Shown here piece after piece: positions 9,190 to 18,914 of a stretch of 64,000 nucleotides of DNA. Made by a program: the position numbers and the translations under genes. Position 1 is the stretch's first letter. Every line of letters begins with the position of its first letter. Source of the DNA: Sphingorhabdus sp. GTDB taxonomy: Bacteria > Pseudomonadota > Alphaproteobacteria > Sphingomonadales > Sphingomonadaceae. The notes under the pieces are model-generated. The model was given only the letters and a program-made list of their open reading frames with translations, ran no database searches and was not told the origin of the DNA. The stretch spans positions 744,001-808,000 of the forward strand of contig JANQNO010000005.1 in the NCBI GenBank assembly GCA_028279555.1, in the 5' to 3' direction.

Positions 9190-9258
9190 CCGTTCGTGTC
9201 GAGCCCAGTCGAGACATGAACGGCTATCTCAATCGTCTCTCGACTTCGCTCGAGACGA
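9190..9258. repeat. Two adjacent palindromes between rsmD and uvrD
   Basis: The first hairpin (9190-9223) has CCGTTC/GAACGG arms; the second (9233-9258) has TCGTCTC/GAGACGA arms. Both contain TCGA-rich cores (GTCGAG, CTCGAG), suggesting diverged units of one repeat family. The second ends 18 bases before the uvrD ATG and carries no T tract. Confidence 0.65.
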
Positions 9259-9276
9259 GCGGCATTAGGGTTGTTC

Positions 9277-11592
9277 ATGGTTGCGGAAAATTCAACATCA
9301 GGCACAGCGGTCGAGATTCCGGAAGGTGCGCCGGAATGGCTGTCGCGGCTCAACCCGCCGCAGCGCGAGGCGGTGCTGACCACCGAAGGCCCGGTATTGA
9401 TGCTCGCAGGTGCGGGCACCGGCAAGACAGCCGCGCTCACCGCACGGCTCGCCTGGATTATCGCCAACCGGCTGGCCTGGCCGCCCGAAATCCTTGCCGT
9501 CACCTTCACCAACAAGGCTGCGCGCGAAATGAAGCAGCGCATCGGCTCCATGATCGGCGAAGCAGTCGAGGGCATGCCGTGGCTCGGCACCTTCCATTCG
9601 ATCGGCGCAAAAATGCTGCGCCATCATGCCGAGCTGGCGGGACTGCAAAGCAATTTCACCATTCTCGATACCGATGACCAGCTGCGCCTCCTCAAACAGC
9701 TGATCCAGGCAGAAGACATCGACGACAAGCGCTTCCCGGCCAAGCTGCTTGCAGGCCTGATCGACAGCTGGAAAAACAAGGGCAAGCTGCCCGCCGATCT
9801 CGATGCGACGGATGCAGAGGGCTATGCAAACGGAAAGGGGCAAAAGCTCTACCGGCTCTATCAGGAGCGGCTCAAAGCGCTCAATGCATGCGATTTCGGC
9901 GATTTGCTGCTGCTGCCGCTGACGCTGCTCAAAAAAGAACGCGATATCCTCGAGAAATACCAGGCGCGCTTCAAATATATTCTCGTCGACGAATACCAGG
10001 ATACCAACGCGGTGCAGTATCTCTGGCTGCGGCTACTGGCCCAGTCTCGCAAGAATATCTGCGTCGTCGGCGACGACGATCAGTCGATCTATAGCTGGCG
10101 CGGGGCGGAGGTCGCCAATATCCTGCGCTTTGAAAAGGATTTTCCGGGCGCAAAGGTGATCCGCCTCGAACAGAATTACCGCTCGACGCCCGAAATTCTC
10201 GCTGCCGCATCAGGGCTCATAAACGCCAACAGCCAGCGGCTGGGGAAAACCCTGTGGACAGAGGGGGATAGCGGTGAAAAACTCCGTGTGCTCGGCGTGT
10301 GGGACGGCCCGGAAGAGGCGCGCCGCGTGGGCGAGGAGATCGAGAGCCTGGAGCAAAAGCGTGTGCCGCTCAACGACATCGCAATACTGGTGCGCGCGCA
10401 GCATCAGACACGCGAATTCGAGGACCGCTTCATCCAGATCGGCATAAGCTACCGCATCATCGGCGGTTTTCGTTTCTATGAACGCGCCGAAATCCGCGAC
10501 GCCATCGCCTATCTGCGCGTCATCAACCAGCCCGCCGACGACCTCGCCTTCGAGCGGATCGTCAACACGCCCAAGCGCGGAATTGGGGACAAGGCTGTGG
10601 AAAAAATCCATCGCCATGCGCGCGGCATGGGCGCGCCGCTGTCGCTGGCGGCGGCTGAAATCAGCCAGACCGACGAAATGACGGGCAAGGCACGCCTTTC
10701 ACTCAAAGAGCTCACCGCCAATATCGCCCGCTGGCGCGAGGACGCCTCCGCTCTGCCCCCGGCCGATCTGGTCCGCCGCGTGCTCGACGAATGCGGCTAC
10801 ACCGACATGCTGCAGGCCGACAAGAGCGCGGAGGCCGCCGGGCGGCTGGAAAATCTGGGCGAGCTCGCCCGCGCGATGGAGGATTACGAGACGCTGGGCG
10901 ATTTTCTGGAGCATGTCAGCCTGGTGATGGATAATGACGCGCAGCAGGGTGAAGATGCCGTCACCATCATGACCATCCACGCCGCCAAGGGCCTCGAATA
11001 TGCGCATGTCTTTTGCGTCGGGTGGGAGGAAGGGCTTTTCCCGTCACAGCGATCACTCGACGAAGGCGGGCTCGCCAGCCTCGAGGAGGAGCGCCGCCTC
11101 GCTTATGTGGCGATCACCCGCGCCCGCGAAAAATGCACCATCCTGCACGCCGCCAATCGCCGCATTTACGGCCAGTGGACATCGAGCATTCCTTCGCGCT
11201 TTATCGAGGAACTGCCCGAAGACCATATCGAGGCGGAGCAGACCATGTCGGGCGGCGAGAGCCTGTGGCGCGCCAACTGGTCGGAGCGTGAAGACCCTTT
11301 CGCGCATCTCGCCGCCGCCAATCAGGGGCGCAGCAACAGCCGCGGCCCGGGCTGGCAGCGCGCCGTCACCTCAGGCGGCTTCGACGCTTCACCGCGGCCT
11401 GTCCGCGAGCCGGGCCGCAGCGCCGCCAGCTACGCGCAAAAACCGCGCAGCGATCTCGCCATCGGCCAGCGCGTTTTTCATGAAAAATTCGGCTATGGCG
11501 AGATCATCGAGATGGACGGCAACAAGCTCGAGGTCGAATTCGAACAGGCCGGATCGAAGCGCGTGATCGATAGTTTCGTGAAGGCTGCATAG
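9277..11592 (+). CDS. uvrD: UvrD/PcrA-type ATP-dependent 3'-5' DNA helicase
   Basis: This superfamily 1A helicase unwinds DNA in nucleotide excision and mismatch repair. The 771-residue protein has the helicase motifs in order: Walker A AGAGTGKT (44-51), VTFTNKAAREMK, LVDEYQDTN, DDDQSIYSWRGA, LEQNYRS, TIHAAKGLEY and YVAITRARE. The last 50 residues (GQRVFHEKFGYGEI to RVIDSFVK) form the Tudor-like tail that in UvrD/PcrA contacts RNA polymerase. ATG at 9277 is preferred over a TTG two codons earlier because AGGG lies six bases before it. Confidence 0.95.
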   Translation: MVAENSTSGTAVEIPEGAPEWLSRLNPPQREAVLTTEGPVLMLAGAGTGKTAALTARLAWIIANRLAWPPEILAVTFTNKAAREMKQRIGSMIGEAVEGMPWLGTFHSIGAKMLRHHAELAGLQSNFTILDTDDQLRLLKQLIQAEDIDDKRFPAKLLAGLIDSWKNKGKLPADLDATDAEGYANGKGQKLYRLYQERLKALNACDFGDLLLLPLTLLKKERDILEKYQARFKYILVDEYQDTNAVQYLWLRLLAQSRKNICVVGDDDQSIYSWRGAEVANILRFEKDFPGAKVIRLEQNYRSTPEILAAASGLINANSQRLGKTLWTEGDSGEKLRVLGVWDGPEEARRVGEEIESLEQKRVPLNDIAILVRAQHQTREFEDRFIQIGISYRIIGGFRFYERAEIRDAIAYLRVINQPADDLAFERIVNTPKRGIGDKAVEKIHRHARGMGAPLSLAAAEISQTDEMTGKARLSLKELTANIARWREDASALPPADLVRRVLDECGYTDMLQADKSAEAAGRLENLGELARAMEDYETLGDFLEHVSLVMDNDAQQGEDAVTIMTIHAAKGLEYAHVFCVGWEEGLFPSQRSLDEGGLASLEEERRLAYVAITRAREKCTILHAANRRIYGQWTSSIPSRFIEELPEDHIEAEQTMSGGESLWRANWSEREDPFAHLAAANQGRSNSRGPGWQRAVTSGGFDASPRPVREPGRSAASYAQKPRSDLAIGQRVFHEKFGYGEIIEMDGNKLEVEFEQAGSKRVIDSFVKAA

Positions 11593-11619
11593 CCTGGCTA
11601 CAGAAAACCGGTGGCTTAC

Positions 11620-12093
11620 CTATGCCGCCGCTGTCTTGCTATGAGAGCCATGGCCGCCGTGCCCTTCAAATCGTTTGGCGTCCCAGCACCAGAGGTGCGC
11701 AAAGCCATGATCAATATAAAGAATTCTATACCCTTCGTCGTTGGCACCAGTAAAACTGTCCGTCATTATGTCGGTGGCGAATGCTACGTAAGCGGGGCCA
11801 TCTTGAGGAACCGGGTCTTCAACGACTTTGTAGCACCAATACTCATTATTTATTATGCCGCCTACATACTGCATCGGATCATCATGCCAATCTACGTCAA
11901 AATGGCTATGGCCGCCATGTGGATGTAGATGATGCCAAACAAACAAAGCATGCCCTCTGTCCTTTTCGCCGTTTTGCCGAAGCGTGAAAGCTCCAACCGA
12001 AGGTGCCAGATATCCAGTCATATGTTCTGGTTGTTTAAATTCCGGATCTAGTTCCTTCTCGAAATCAATCTTATGTCCATGAGGTCCGCCCAT
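11620..12093 (-). CDS. Histidine-rich hypothetical protein
   Basis: A 157-residue protein of no recognised family. It is unusually rich in histidine, notably HHLHPHGGHSHFDVDWHDD at residues 54-72 and a C-terminal GHGGHGSHS tail, so metal binding is possible. It also contains many aromatic residues and no signal peptide or membrane segment. The gene and the 400 bases before its start are much more AT-rich than the surrounding genes, which suggests acquisition by transfer. A ribosome site (AGGAGAG) lies just before the ATG. Confidence 0.6.
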   Translation of the reverse strand: MGGPHGHKIDFEKELDPEFKQPEHMTGYLAPSVGAFTLRQNGEKDRGHALFVWHHLHPHGGHSHFDVDWHDDPMQYVGGIINNEYWCYKVVEDPVPQDGPAYVAFATDIMTDSFTGANDEGYRILYIDHGFAHLWCWDAKRFEGHGGHGSHSKTAAA

Positions 12094-12494
12094 TAAATCT
12101 CTCCTTCATACAATATCACCAATGAGAAATATTCTCTCTCTCGCTACCCTAATATCTTTAGTCTATATATTTAATAATATACCTGTTTTAGATTTTGGAC
12201 AAGCTCTCAATTGACGACAAATTTATTCTGTGTAGATCTTTAATATTCATAATAAACTTCTTCAGAATCGCTATTACTTATGAAAAGGATGCTCCAGCAG
12301 CGCAAAAATGTTGGCCTGCACGAGATTTCCTGTGCGTTGGTGGAATCTGGACAACGTCGGATTCGCTCCAAATTCGGAGCGTCCGTTATCTTCTGATCAA
12401 GCGTTTCTCGCAGGATAGAAGAATCTTAGCTATCCAACGCGGCATGCGGAATTACTGCTGACAAGAAGTTGGGACAGAGCCCATCCCATCCAAA
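12094..12494. other. AT-rich intergenic region, no gene recognised
   Basis: About 400 bases with strongly AT-rich runs around 12100-12280. An 88-codon frame on the plus strand (12195-12461) has no ribosome site or recognisable motif. A small palindrome GCTCCAAATTCGGAGC occurs near 12366. The promoter of the histidine-rich gene must lie at its left end. Possibly a remnant of transferred DNA. Confidence 0.5.
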
Positions 12495-14483
12495 TCATTG
12501 CCAGCCGATCACCGCCAAATCGTCGATCAGGATGGATGGTGCCTCGCCCTTGCTATGCTGCCCAGTCATCTTCAGGACCGGCCTCAGCGGCAAGGGCCTT
12601 CCCTGCTCGGTTCGCAAGGCTTTGAAATCGAAGCTGATCTGAGTCCATTCCCCTGCCGCGAGCTCCCGTTTGCCGATGGAGCGCATTGGCGCTTCTGCCA
12701 GAGCGGTGTAGCGATTCATGCCTCTCGGCCTGTCCTGTACGAAGGCTTCGATTTTGATCGCGTCTTTGGTCTTTGCCCAGAATGTGAAGGTATAGTCATT
12801 CTGCCGCAGAACGCGCAGGAAGGTCTTGAGCCCGAACTGCATCGGCATTGCGTTATCTTTTCCGTCGAGACGCATCGCAAAGCGGCCAGAGCGCGGCGTC
12901 CGGGTAATCTGAAAACGCCCGTTCTTCGCCTCCCAGCTACGTTCGCGCAAACCCAGAAGGTCATGCGTTTCGAAACCCCCGCGGAAAAACAGGTCGCGGC
13001 CTGTATCCTTCCATTGACTTTTCTTGTAGGCTTGAGATTTGGCTGAAGGCGCAAGCGAAAAAGACAATTTGTGGATGCTGCCATCCGCATGGCGCGTATG
13101 GGTGGCGCGATCAAAAACGCGCGGCTTTACCCCGGATTGCTGCGGGATGACGCCATGCCCGCCGGAGAGATGCATAAAAGTTCCGCGTTGGGCGGACAGC
13201 GTCATAACCCGTTGCAGGACATGGCGGCGAACATCCCCCATTGCCGGAATGGGCCGATAGGTCTTGATATGCAGCGGGATGATTTCGGCGCGGTAAAACT
13301 GGTCGCCATCCATCCAGACTTTCAAAGCGTAGGCGCCATGCGTCGCATAGAAAAACTGGTCGAAAATGAAATTCCCCAGCGACCAGGCAATCAGCTTGCC
13401 GCGATAGAGCTCCAAACCGTGGGCGACATGCGGGTGATGCCCGATGACCAGATCCGCGCCTGCATCCACGGCCGCCTTCAACCGTACCTCGGTTTCTTCG
13501 GTCGGGCCTTCGCTATATTCCCGGCTGCCATGATACTGGACGATCTTTATCCGGTCCGCGCTTTCCTGGCGTAGCGAGCGAATGATGTTATCCTTGCTGC
13601 CCATCGCCGCGCCTGCCTTGCCGGCTTCCGCGATCTGATTGGGCAAAACCCGGCCGGCCCATCCGACATAGCCGAACATCGAAAACTTCTGTCCCTTTAT
13701 GGTGGTGCGATAGGGTGCAAGCGCCTCGGCTTCGTCGAAACCGGCACCGGAATAGCCGAGACCGGATTGATCGAGCGCATCGATTGTCGTGCGCAGGCCG
13801 TGGTCGAGATAGTCGTAGGTGTGATTGTTGCCGAGCGACACATAGTCGGTTCCCATATATTCGAGTGCGGGCAGAATGTCCGGATGGGTGTAAAATACAA
13901 CAGATTTGGGAGCATGCCCCGGTGGCTCTTCGGCGGCCAAAATAGTCTCCAGGTTGACGGAAGCAAAATCCGGTGACCGGAAATAGGCCGCCATCGTCTC
14001 CACCAGACGCTGCATATCGGCAGCCCGGCTGTCCGGATGGATCAAAACGGGCTCATTCCAGCGCGGCTCCAGATAGCGGCGGCCCATCATCACATCGCCG
14101 CCGAATATCATCTCCACACGACCGGGCTTTTTGGCAACCAGCTCTATCCGCGGGATGCGAAGCGCATTCCGCTTTGGACTCGCCAATTCGATATGGGCGA
14201 AGGTCTGGACAGTGGGAAAAATGCGATCCCCCGTAATTTTGAGCTGATACATATCAGATTCCCGGACTTTGGCGGAGAACACACCATCCGGGTCAACCAC
14301 GCCTGTGACCCCATTGATCGACACTTGCAGTCCGGCCTCGGGGACATCGCTATCAACAATGTCGACTATCCCGGAGATGCGCATGGAATTGGGCTGCGGC
14401 GATTGGTTCGCAAGAACCTGCACCCCGGCTTGAACGCCGATACACAGTAACGACAAGCTGGCCAGAAATGTGAAAATCCGCAA
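12495..14483 (-). CDS. Exported CapA-family (PGA_cap) metallophosphatase-like protein
   Basis: A 662-residue exported protein. A signal peptide (1-25) leads to a short beta domain, then a CapA/PgsA-type calcineurin-like domain with GGDVMMGRRY (128-137), SVNLETIL, GNNHTYDY (218-225), GHHPHVAHG (348-356) and WSLGNFIFDQF (368-378). The last 170 residues look like a carbohydrate-binding-type beta sandwich. CapA proteins take part in poly-gamma-glutamate or capsule handling; the substrate here is unknown. The signal peptide requires a TTG start at 14483, preceded by AGGTGAG; no ATG would keep it. It diverges from the coiled-coil protein gene across about 150 bases. Confidence 0.8.
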   Translation of the reverse strand: MRIFTFLASLSLLCIGVQAGVQVLANQSPQPNSMRISGIVDIVDSDVPEAGLQVSINGVTGVVDPDGVFSAKVRESDMYQLKITGDRIFPTVQTFAHIELASPKRNALRIPRIELVAKKPGRVEMIFGGDVMMGRRYLEPRWNEPVLIHPDSRAADMQRLVETMAAYFRSPDFASVNLETILAAEEPPGHAPKSVVFYTHPDILPALEYMGTDYVSLGNNHTYDYLDHGLRTTIDALDQSGLGYSGAGFDEAEALAPYRTTIKGQKFSMFGYVGWAGRVLPNQIAEAGKAGAAMGSKDNIIRSLRQESADRIKIVQYHGSREYSEGPTEETEVRLKAAVDAGADLVIGHHPHVAHGLELYRGKLIAWSLGNFIFDQFFYATHGAYALKVWMDGDQFYRAEIIPLHIKTYRPIPAMGDVRRHVLQRVMTLSAQRGTFMHLSGGHGVIPQQSGVKPRVFDRATHTRHADGSIHKLSFSLAPSAKSQAYKKSQWKDTGRDLFFRGGFETHDLLGLRERSWEAKNGRFQITRTPRSGRFAMRLDGKDNAMPMQFGLKTFLRVLRQNDYTFTFWAKTKDAIKIEAFVQDRPRGMNRYTALAEAPMRSIGKRELAAGEWTQISFDFKALRTEQGRPLPLRPVLKMTGQHSKGEAPSILIDDLAVIGWQ

Positions 14484-14634
14484 AGCTCACCTACTCAAAG
14501 GTTTTTGGAAAGGTGCAGAACATGCCCTCGCCTTCCATCCGCTTCCTACCAATAAAGACAGGCTGGCTAAAGCCCTGCGCTTCATATTCGCCTGCCATTC
14601 TGCTATGGCCGCCGCGGGAACAGGGAGGAGAAGG

Positions 14635-16566
14635 ATGCGACCGCTCCGCTGGTTTGGATTGGGCGCTGCGCTGCTGGCCAGCTCTGCGCTTACACAGGAT
14701 AATATTCCGATACGCGATCTCGGCGTCAAGCAGGCGGGCGAACAGCATCCGCTCACGCTGGCCGCGCGTAATCTCAATTGCGAAACGCCGCAGGATTTCG
14801 AATTCCTGCTCGACAATATGCCCTGGCTCACAGCCGACGGCCCATTGATCGTGCGCAATCTCGGCCCCGGGCAAAGCCGGTCGATAAAGGCTACGCTCGA
14901 TTTCAAATATACACCGCCGGGTGTCCACTATGGCCGCGTGACATCGCGTTGCATCACTTGCGGCTGGTATGTTTTTGCCGGCTGCAGCGAGAATGCACAG
15001 GATGTCGTTCTCAAGGTTACCGTCAACGATCCATCTGTGGCGGGCCAGCAGAATTTCCCCGACAATAATCCCTATGCCGGGATGACCCCGCGCCAGCCCG
15101 TCGCGGTGAGGCTGGCCCAACCGGTCAGCGACGAAAATATCCGCGTGCTCAAAAGCGGCGACCGCAAGGATCTAAACAAGGCGCGTGGCGGCCTCAAACA
15201 GGCCGAGGCGCGCGGACAGGCGGCGCAAAATGCGGTGAGCGCGGCGCAGAAAAAGAAATCAGATTGCGAACGCAAGCTGGCGCAGCTGAAAGCCGAAGCC
15301 GCGGCGGCGCAGCGCAAGGCCGATATTGCCGAGCAGGACGCGAAAAATGCGGCGGGCGCTGCCAAGGCGGCGGAAAAGGCGCTTGATGATTTTGAAAAGG
15401 ACGAGAAAGCCGCGCTCAAGAAAATCGACGCGACGGGCCGCGCGGTCATCGTCGCCAAGAAATATCTCGACCAGGTGACCGAGGCCGATGGCCCGGATTC
15501 GGGCCGCGTCAAGCGTGCGCAGGAGCAGCTCGACCGTTTCCAGCAAGAGCATTTCGACGCGCTGCGCGAGCATAGCGCGGTGGTGAAATCAAAGGAAGCG
15601 CGCGAGGCAGCGGCAGCAAAAACAAAGGCCGATGCCGCTGCTGCCGAGGCTGCTGCAAAAGCGGCGAAAGCGGCTGCAAAAGCGGCGCAGGACAAGGTGA
15701 AGGCGCAGGCCAAGATCTGCAAGAAAGATGCCGATGATCTGGTTGCCGCGCAAAAGGCATTGACCGGTGCCCGGGCCGCGGCTGCGGACGCGGTGAAGGC
15801 AGCCAACAAGGCCGAGGCCAAGGCGGCCGGACAGGCCTATGAGCGGCTGAAAGACCGGATCAAGAAGCAAAAAGAAAAATGTCAGGATATGGAAAAGCGG
15901 GCCAAGGAAGAAATCGCCAAATGGAAAGAGGCGATAGAGGCCGGCCAGCAGCTGAAGATGCTGGATGATGATGGCGGCCGGGCCGCGTCAGCCCTCAAGG
16001 AGATAAACGACAAAATCTGGGATGCTGCGCGCGACCAGGCGCAGGACAGTACGATTGCAACCACCGACAGCCAGGGCAATCTGGGCTTCACCAATGATGA
16101 CAGCGCGGCGCTCGCCAGCGCGGATACGGCGGAAGATATGCTCGACCGCGTGACCACGCTGATGGGCTGGGCCGTCGATGGCCTCAGCAGCGTGGTCGGC
16201 GGCAAAGGCGTTCCCGATTTCGGCCAGTCGCAGATGCTGGGCGGGATGAAGGCGCTGGGGCTTGGTATGCAGAATATCGTCAATGCAATCCGCAACCCCA
16301 ACACCTATGCCGCCCAGCGCGACAAGTGGGCCGCCATCCTCAACAAGGATGAAAGCTACCCCGAGCAGGAGATGAAATCCAAGGGCATCGGCAAGAACAA
16401 GGCGGAGCGCGAGGAAATCTACAAGAAGATCGAGCAGCTGTATAACAATCGCAATCTCATCGAGAATATCACGCGCAGAAATGCGAATGAAGCCGCGAAA
16501 TGCTATGCCGAAATCAAGAAGATGGAGGCGCGGCTGGCCGAGCTGAAAACGCAGGGCGGGAAATAG
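14635..16566 (+). CDS. Secreted protein with cysteine-bearing N-domain and long Ala/Lys-rich coiled coil
   Basis: 643 residues, no family recognised. A signal peptide (1-20) precedes a beta-rich domain (about 25-165) with four cysteines (49, 106, 109, 117; CITCGWYVFAGC), likely paired in the periplasm. Residues about 180-440 are a heptad-rich Ala/Lys/Glu/Gln coiled coil with two further cysteines, and the C-terminal part is again helical (about 570-643). ATG at 14635 is chosen because it follows GGGAGGAGAAGG and starts the signal peptide; the frame is open 55 codons further upstream. It could span the periplasm in rod-like form, but that is speculation. Confidence 0.75.
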   Translation: MRPLRWFGLGAALLASSALTQDNIPIRDLGVKQAGEQHPLTLAARNLNCETPQDFEFLLDNMPWLTADGPLIVRNLGPGQSRSIKATLDFKYTPPGVHYGRVTSRCITCGWYVFAGCSENAQDVVLKVTVNDPSVAGQQNFPDNNPYAGMTPRQPVAVRLAQPVSDENIRVLKSGDRKDLNKARGGLKQAEARGQAAQNAVSAAQKKKSDCERKLAQLKAEAAAAQRKADIAEQDAKNAAGAAKAAEKALDDFEKDEKAALKKIDATGRAVIVAKKYLDQVTEADGPDSGRVKRAQEQLDRFQQEHFDALREHSAVVKSKEAREAAAAKTKADAAAAEAAAKAAKAAAKAAQDKVKAQAKICKKDADDLVAAQKALTGARAAAADAVKAANKAEAKAAGQAYERLKDRIKKQKEKCQDMEKRAKEEIAKWKEAIEAGQQLKMLDDDGGRAASALKEINDKIWDAARDQAQDSTIATTDSQGNLGFTNDDSAALASADTAEDMLDRVTTLMGWAVDGLSSVVGGKGVPDFGQSQMLGGMKALGLGMQNIVNAIRNPNTYAAQRDKWAAILNKDESYPEQEMKSKGIGKNKAEREEIYKKIEQLYNNRNLIENITRRNANEAAKCYAEIKKMEARLAELKTQGGK

Positions 16567-16625
16567 CGACGCAGTGGACGCTGCGCTGCTTGCCTATCCA
16601 ATCGCCCTGAAATAGGGACAGCGCC

Positions 16626-17915
16626 ATGACCAGCGCGCCGCATCCATTTTCGATTGCGAATTTTCGCTTTCTTTGGACCGCGCGGCTGGCGTCGATGCTC
16701 TCCTATTATGCGATGGCGCTGATCCTTGGCTGGCAGGCCTATAACCTTGCGCGCGAGGAAATGGGGATTGCCGCTTCGGCAGGCATTCTGGGCCTGATCG
16801 GCTTGCTGCAGTTCATCCCGCTCTTTGTCCTGACCCCGCTGGTGGGATGGATTGCAGACCGGCTCGACCGGCGCTGGATCGCGCGCACGGTTTTTCTGTC
16901 TCACGCGCTGATTGCCGCAGCGCTCACCTGGCTGACCTGGAGCGGAGCGATCTCGCTGACGGCGATCTATATCGTCGCTGTGCTGCTCGGCATTTGCCGC
17001 GCATTTCTGGGCCCGGCGATCACCGCGCTTGCGCCCAACCTGGTGCCCGCCGGTTCGCTGCCCAGAGCCATCGCCCTGTCGACGATTGCGTGGCAGGCCG
17101 GCGTCATTATCGGCCCGGCCTTTGCAGGACCGCTCTACACGGTAGCGCCCGCCCTGCCCTATCTGCTTTGCACCCTGCTTTACCTGCTGGCGCTTGCCGC
17201 CATGCTGCTCATCGGGCCGGTCCCGCGCAGCCGGATCGACAGCAGCCGCGGGCCCTTCAGGCAGGTGGGGGACGGCCTTTCCTATGTCTGGACCAACAAG
17301 CTCGTGCTGGGCGCGATTACGCTCGACCTGATGGTCATGTTTCTGGCCGGCGCGCAGGCAATGATCCCTGTCTTTGCCCGCGATATATTGAATGTGGGCG
17401 AATTCGGATTATCAGCCTTGGCGGCCTCTCCGGCCATCGGGGCGGCGATCACCGCCACCATCCTTTCTTTCCGCCCGATGGAGCGTAATGTCGGCAATGT
17501 CATGATGCTGTCGATGGGCATATTCGGCCTTGCCACAATCGGGTTCGGATTATCGGTCTGGCTCCCGCTTTCGATGCTTTGCCTCGCGATATGCGGCGCT
17601 GCTGACATGTTTGGCGTTTTTGTAAGGTCCACTCTGATTCAGCTGCATACGCCGGACAACAAGCGCGGGCGCGTCGGCGCGGTCAGCCAGTTGACAATCA
17701 GCGCATCGAACGAACTGGGCGATGCCTTTACCGGCGGTCTTGCAGTTTTGCTTGGCCCGGTAGCAGCTATTGTTGCTGGCGGCGGCGGTGCGATGCTGGT
17801 AACGGCTTTCTGGTCGCGGCTTTTCCCGCAGCTGGGAGCTGCCAAAACATTTGATCCCCCTCAAGAAGTGCTCTCGGCAGAGCCTTCGATCGCAAAGAAG
17901 GAGCTATCCTCATGA
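16626..17915 (+). CDS. Major facilitator superfamily transporter (EntS/MFS_3-like)
   Basis: A 429-residue inner membrane protein with 12 likely transmembrane helices. The N-terminus ([18 protein letters not shown]) and [13 protein letters not shown] loop between helices 2 and 3 are typical of the EntS-like efflux branch, as is the [15 protein letters not shown] segment in the second half. Members export siderophores or drugs; the substrate is not shown by sequence. Its stop overlaps the cysK start by four bases (ATGA), so the two are coupled, which hints at a role linked to cysteine or sulfur metabolism. Confidence 0.85.
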   Translation: MTSAPHPFSIANFRFLWTARLASMLSYYAMALILGWQAYNLAREEMGIAASAGILGLIGLLQFIPLFVLTPLVGWIADRLDRRWIARTVFLSHALIAAALTWLTWSGAISLTAIYIVAVLLGICRAFLGPAITALAPNLVPAGSLPRAIALSTIAWQAGVIIGPAFAGPLYTVAPALPYLLCTLLYLLALAAMLLIGPVPRSRIDSSRGPFRQVGDGLSYVWTNKLVLGAITLDLMVMFLAGAQAMIPVFARDILNVGEFGLSALAASPAIGAAITATILSFRPMERNVGNVMMLSMGIFGLATIGFGLSVWLPLSMLCLAICGAADMFGVFVRSTLIQLHTPDNKRGRVGAVSQLTISASNELGDAFTGGLAVLLGPVAAIVAGGGGAMLVTAFWSRLFPQLGAAKTFDPPQEVLSAEPSIAKKELSS

Positions 17916-18829
17916 AGGTTCAATCCATCCTCGAATCGATCGGCAACACTCCGCATATCCGCATGCAGCGACTGTTTGGCGATGCTGAAGTCTGGATCAA
18001 GTCTGAACGCTCCAATCCGGGCGGGTCGATCAAGGACCGGATCGGCCTTGCCATGATCGAGGCTGCGGAAAAGGATGGCAGCCTGAAACCTGGCGGCACC
18101 ATTATCGAGCCGACCTCGGGAAATACAGGCGTAGGCCTTGCGATGGTCGCTGCCGTCAAAGGCTACAAGCTGATACTGGTGATGCCGGAATCGATGTCGC
18201 TCGAGCGCCGCCGTTTGATGCTCGCCTATGGCGCGACTTTCGATCTGACGCCCAAGGAAAAGGGTATGAAGGGCGCGATCGAACGCGCCATCGAACTGAC
18301 CGAAGAAACCGACGGTGCCTGGATGCCGCAGCAGTTTGAAAATCCCGCCAATGTCGATGTCCATATCCGCACGACCGCAGAAGAGATTTTGGCGGACTTT
18401 GCCGATAGCCCTGTTGATGTCCTCATCACGGGCGTGGGAACCGGCGGGCATATTACCGGCTGCGCCGAGGTTCTCAAGAAGCACTGGCCGGAGATGAAAG
18501 CTTTCGCGGTCGAACCGGTGGGATCGCCGGTCATCAGCGGCGGGCAGCCAGGACCGCATCCGATCCAGGGCATTGGTGCAGGCTTCATTCCGGAGAATCT
18601 GCACACGAAGGCCATCGATGGCGCGGTCCAGGTCGATCCTGAAGATGCCAAGGAAATGGCGCGCCGCGCCGCCCGCGAGGAAGGCATGCTTGTTGGCATC
18701 TCGTCAGGCGCTACCTTGGCAGCAATTGCACAGAAGCTACCGGAATTTGCCGGCAAGCGGATCATGGGCTTCAACTATGATACCGGCGAGCGCTATCTCT
18801 CGGTTCCGGATTTCCTTCCAGCAGAATAA
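17912..18829 (+). CDS. cysK: Cysteine synthase A (O-acetylserine sulfhydrylase)
   Basis: A PLP enzyme that makes L-cysteine from O-acetylserine and sulfide. The 305-residue protein has the PLP lysine Lys41 in [11 protein letters not shown], the substrate loop TSGNTG (68-73), the phosphate loop [10 protein letters not shown], the GIGAGFIP segment and a C-terminal SSGAT with [10 protein letters not shown]. These are CysK rather than threonine dehydratase features. It follows the MFS gene with an ATGA overlap and is followed by a strong hairpin. Confidence 0.95.
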   Translation: MKVQSILESIGNTPHIRMQRLFGDAEVWIKSERSNPGGSIKDRIGLAMIEAAEKDGSLKPGGTIIEPTSGNTGVGLAMVAAVKGYKLILVMPESMSLERRRLMLAYGATFDLTPKEKGMKGAIERAIELTEETDGAWMPQQFENPANVDVHIRTTAEEILADFADSPVDVLITGVGTGGHITGCAEVLKKHWPEMKAFAVEPVGSPVISGGQPGPHPIQGIGAGFIPENLHTKAIDGAVQVDPEDAKEMARRAAREEGMLVGISSGATLAAIAQKLPEFAGKRIMGFNYDTGERYLSVPDFLPAE

Positions 18830-18831
18830 AG

Positions 18832-18862
18832 CAGCCGGGGCATGACCAGTAACCCCGGCTGA
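18832..18862 (+). terminator. Terminator-like hairpin after cysK
   Basis: CAGCCGGGG and CCCCGGCTG form a perfect 9-bp stem around a 13-base loop, two bases after the cysK stop. There is no clear T tract, so it may stabilise the 3' end rather than terminate alone. Confidence 0.55.
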
Positions 18863-18914
18863 GGCTGGGAAGCGAAACGCACACGCGTTGTCGGTGCTTC
18901 CGGCTTGCCCCTCT

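Noticed and set aside
12195..12461. 88-codon frame in the AT-rich spacer
   Set aside because: No ribosome site, no motif and no homology recognised; kept only as part of the spacer description.
14470..14634. N-terminal extension of the coiled-coil protein
   Set aside because: It precedes the signal peptide and the strong ribosome site at 14620-14634, so it is not translated as part of it.
15072..15821. Minus-strand 249-codon Ala/Ser-rich frame
   Set aside because: Antisense to the coiled-coil gene; low complexity comes from the repeated Ala/Lys codons.
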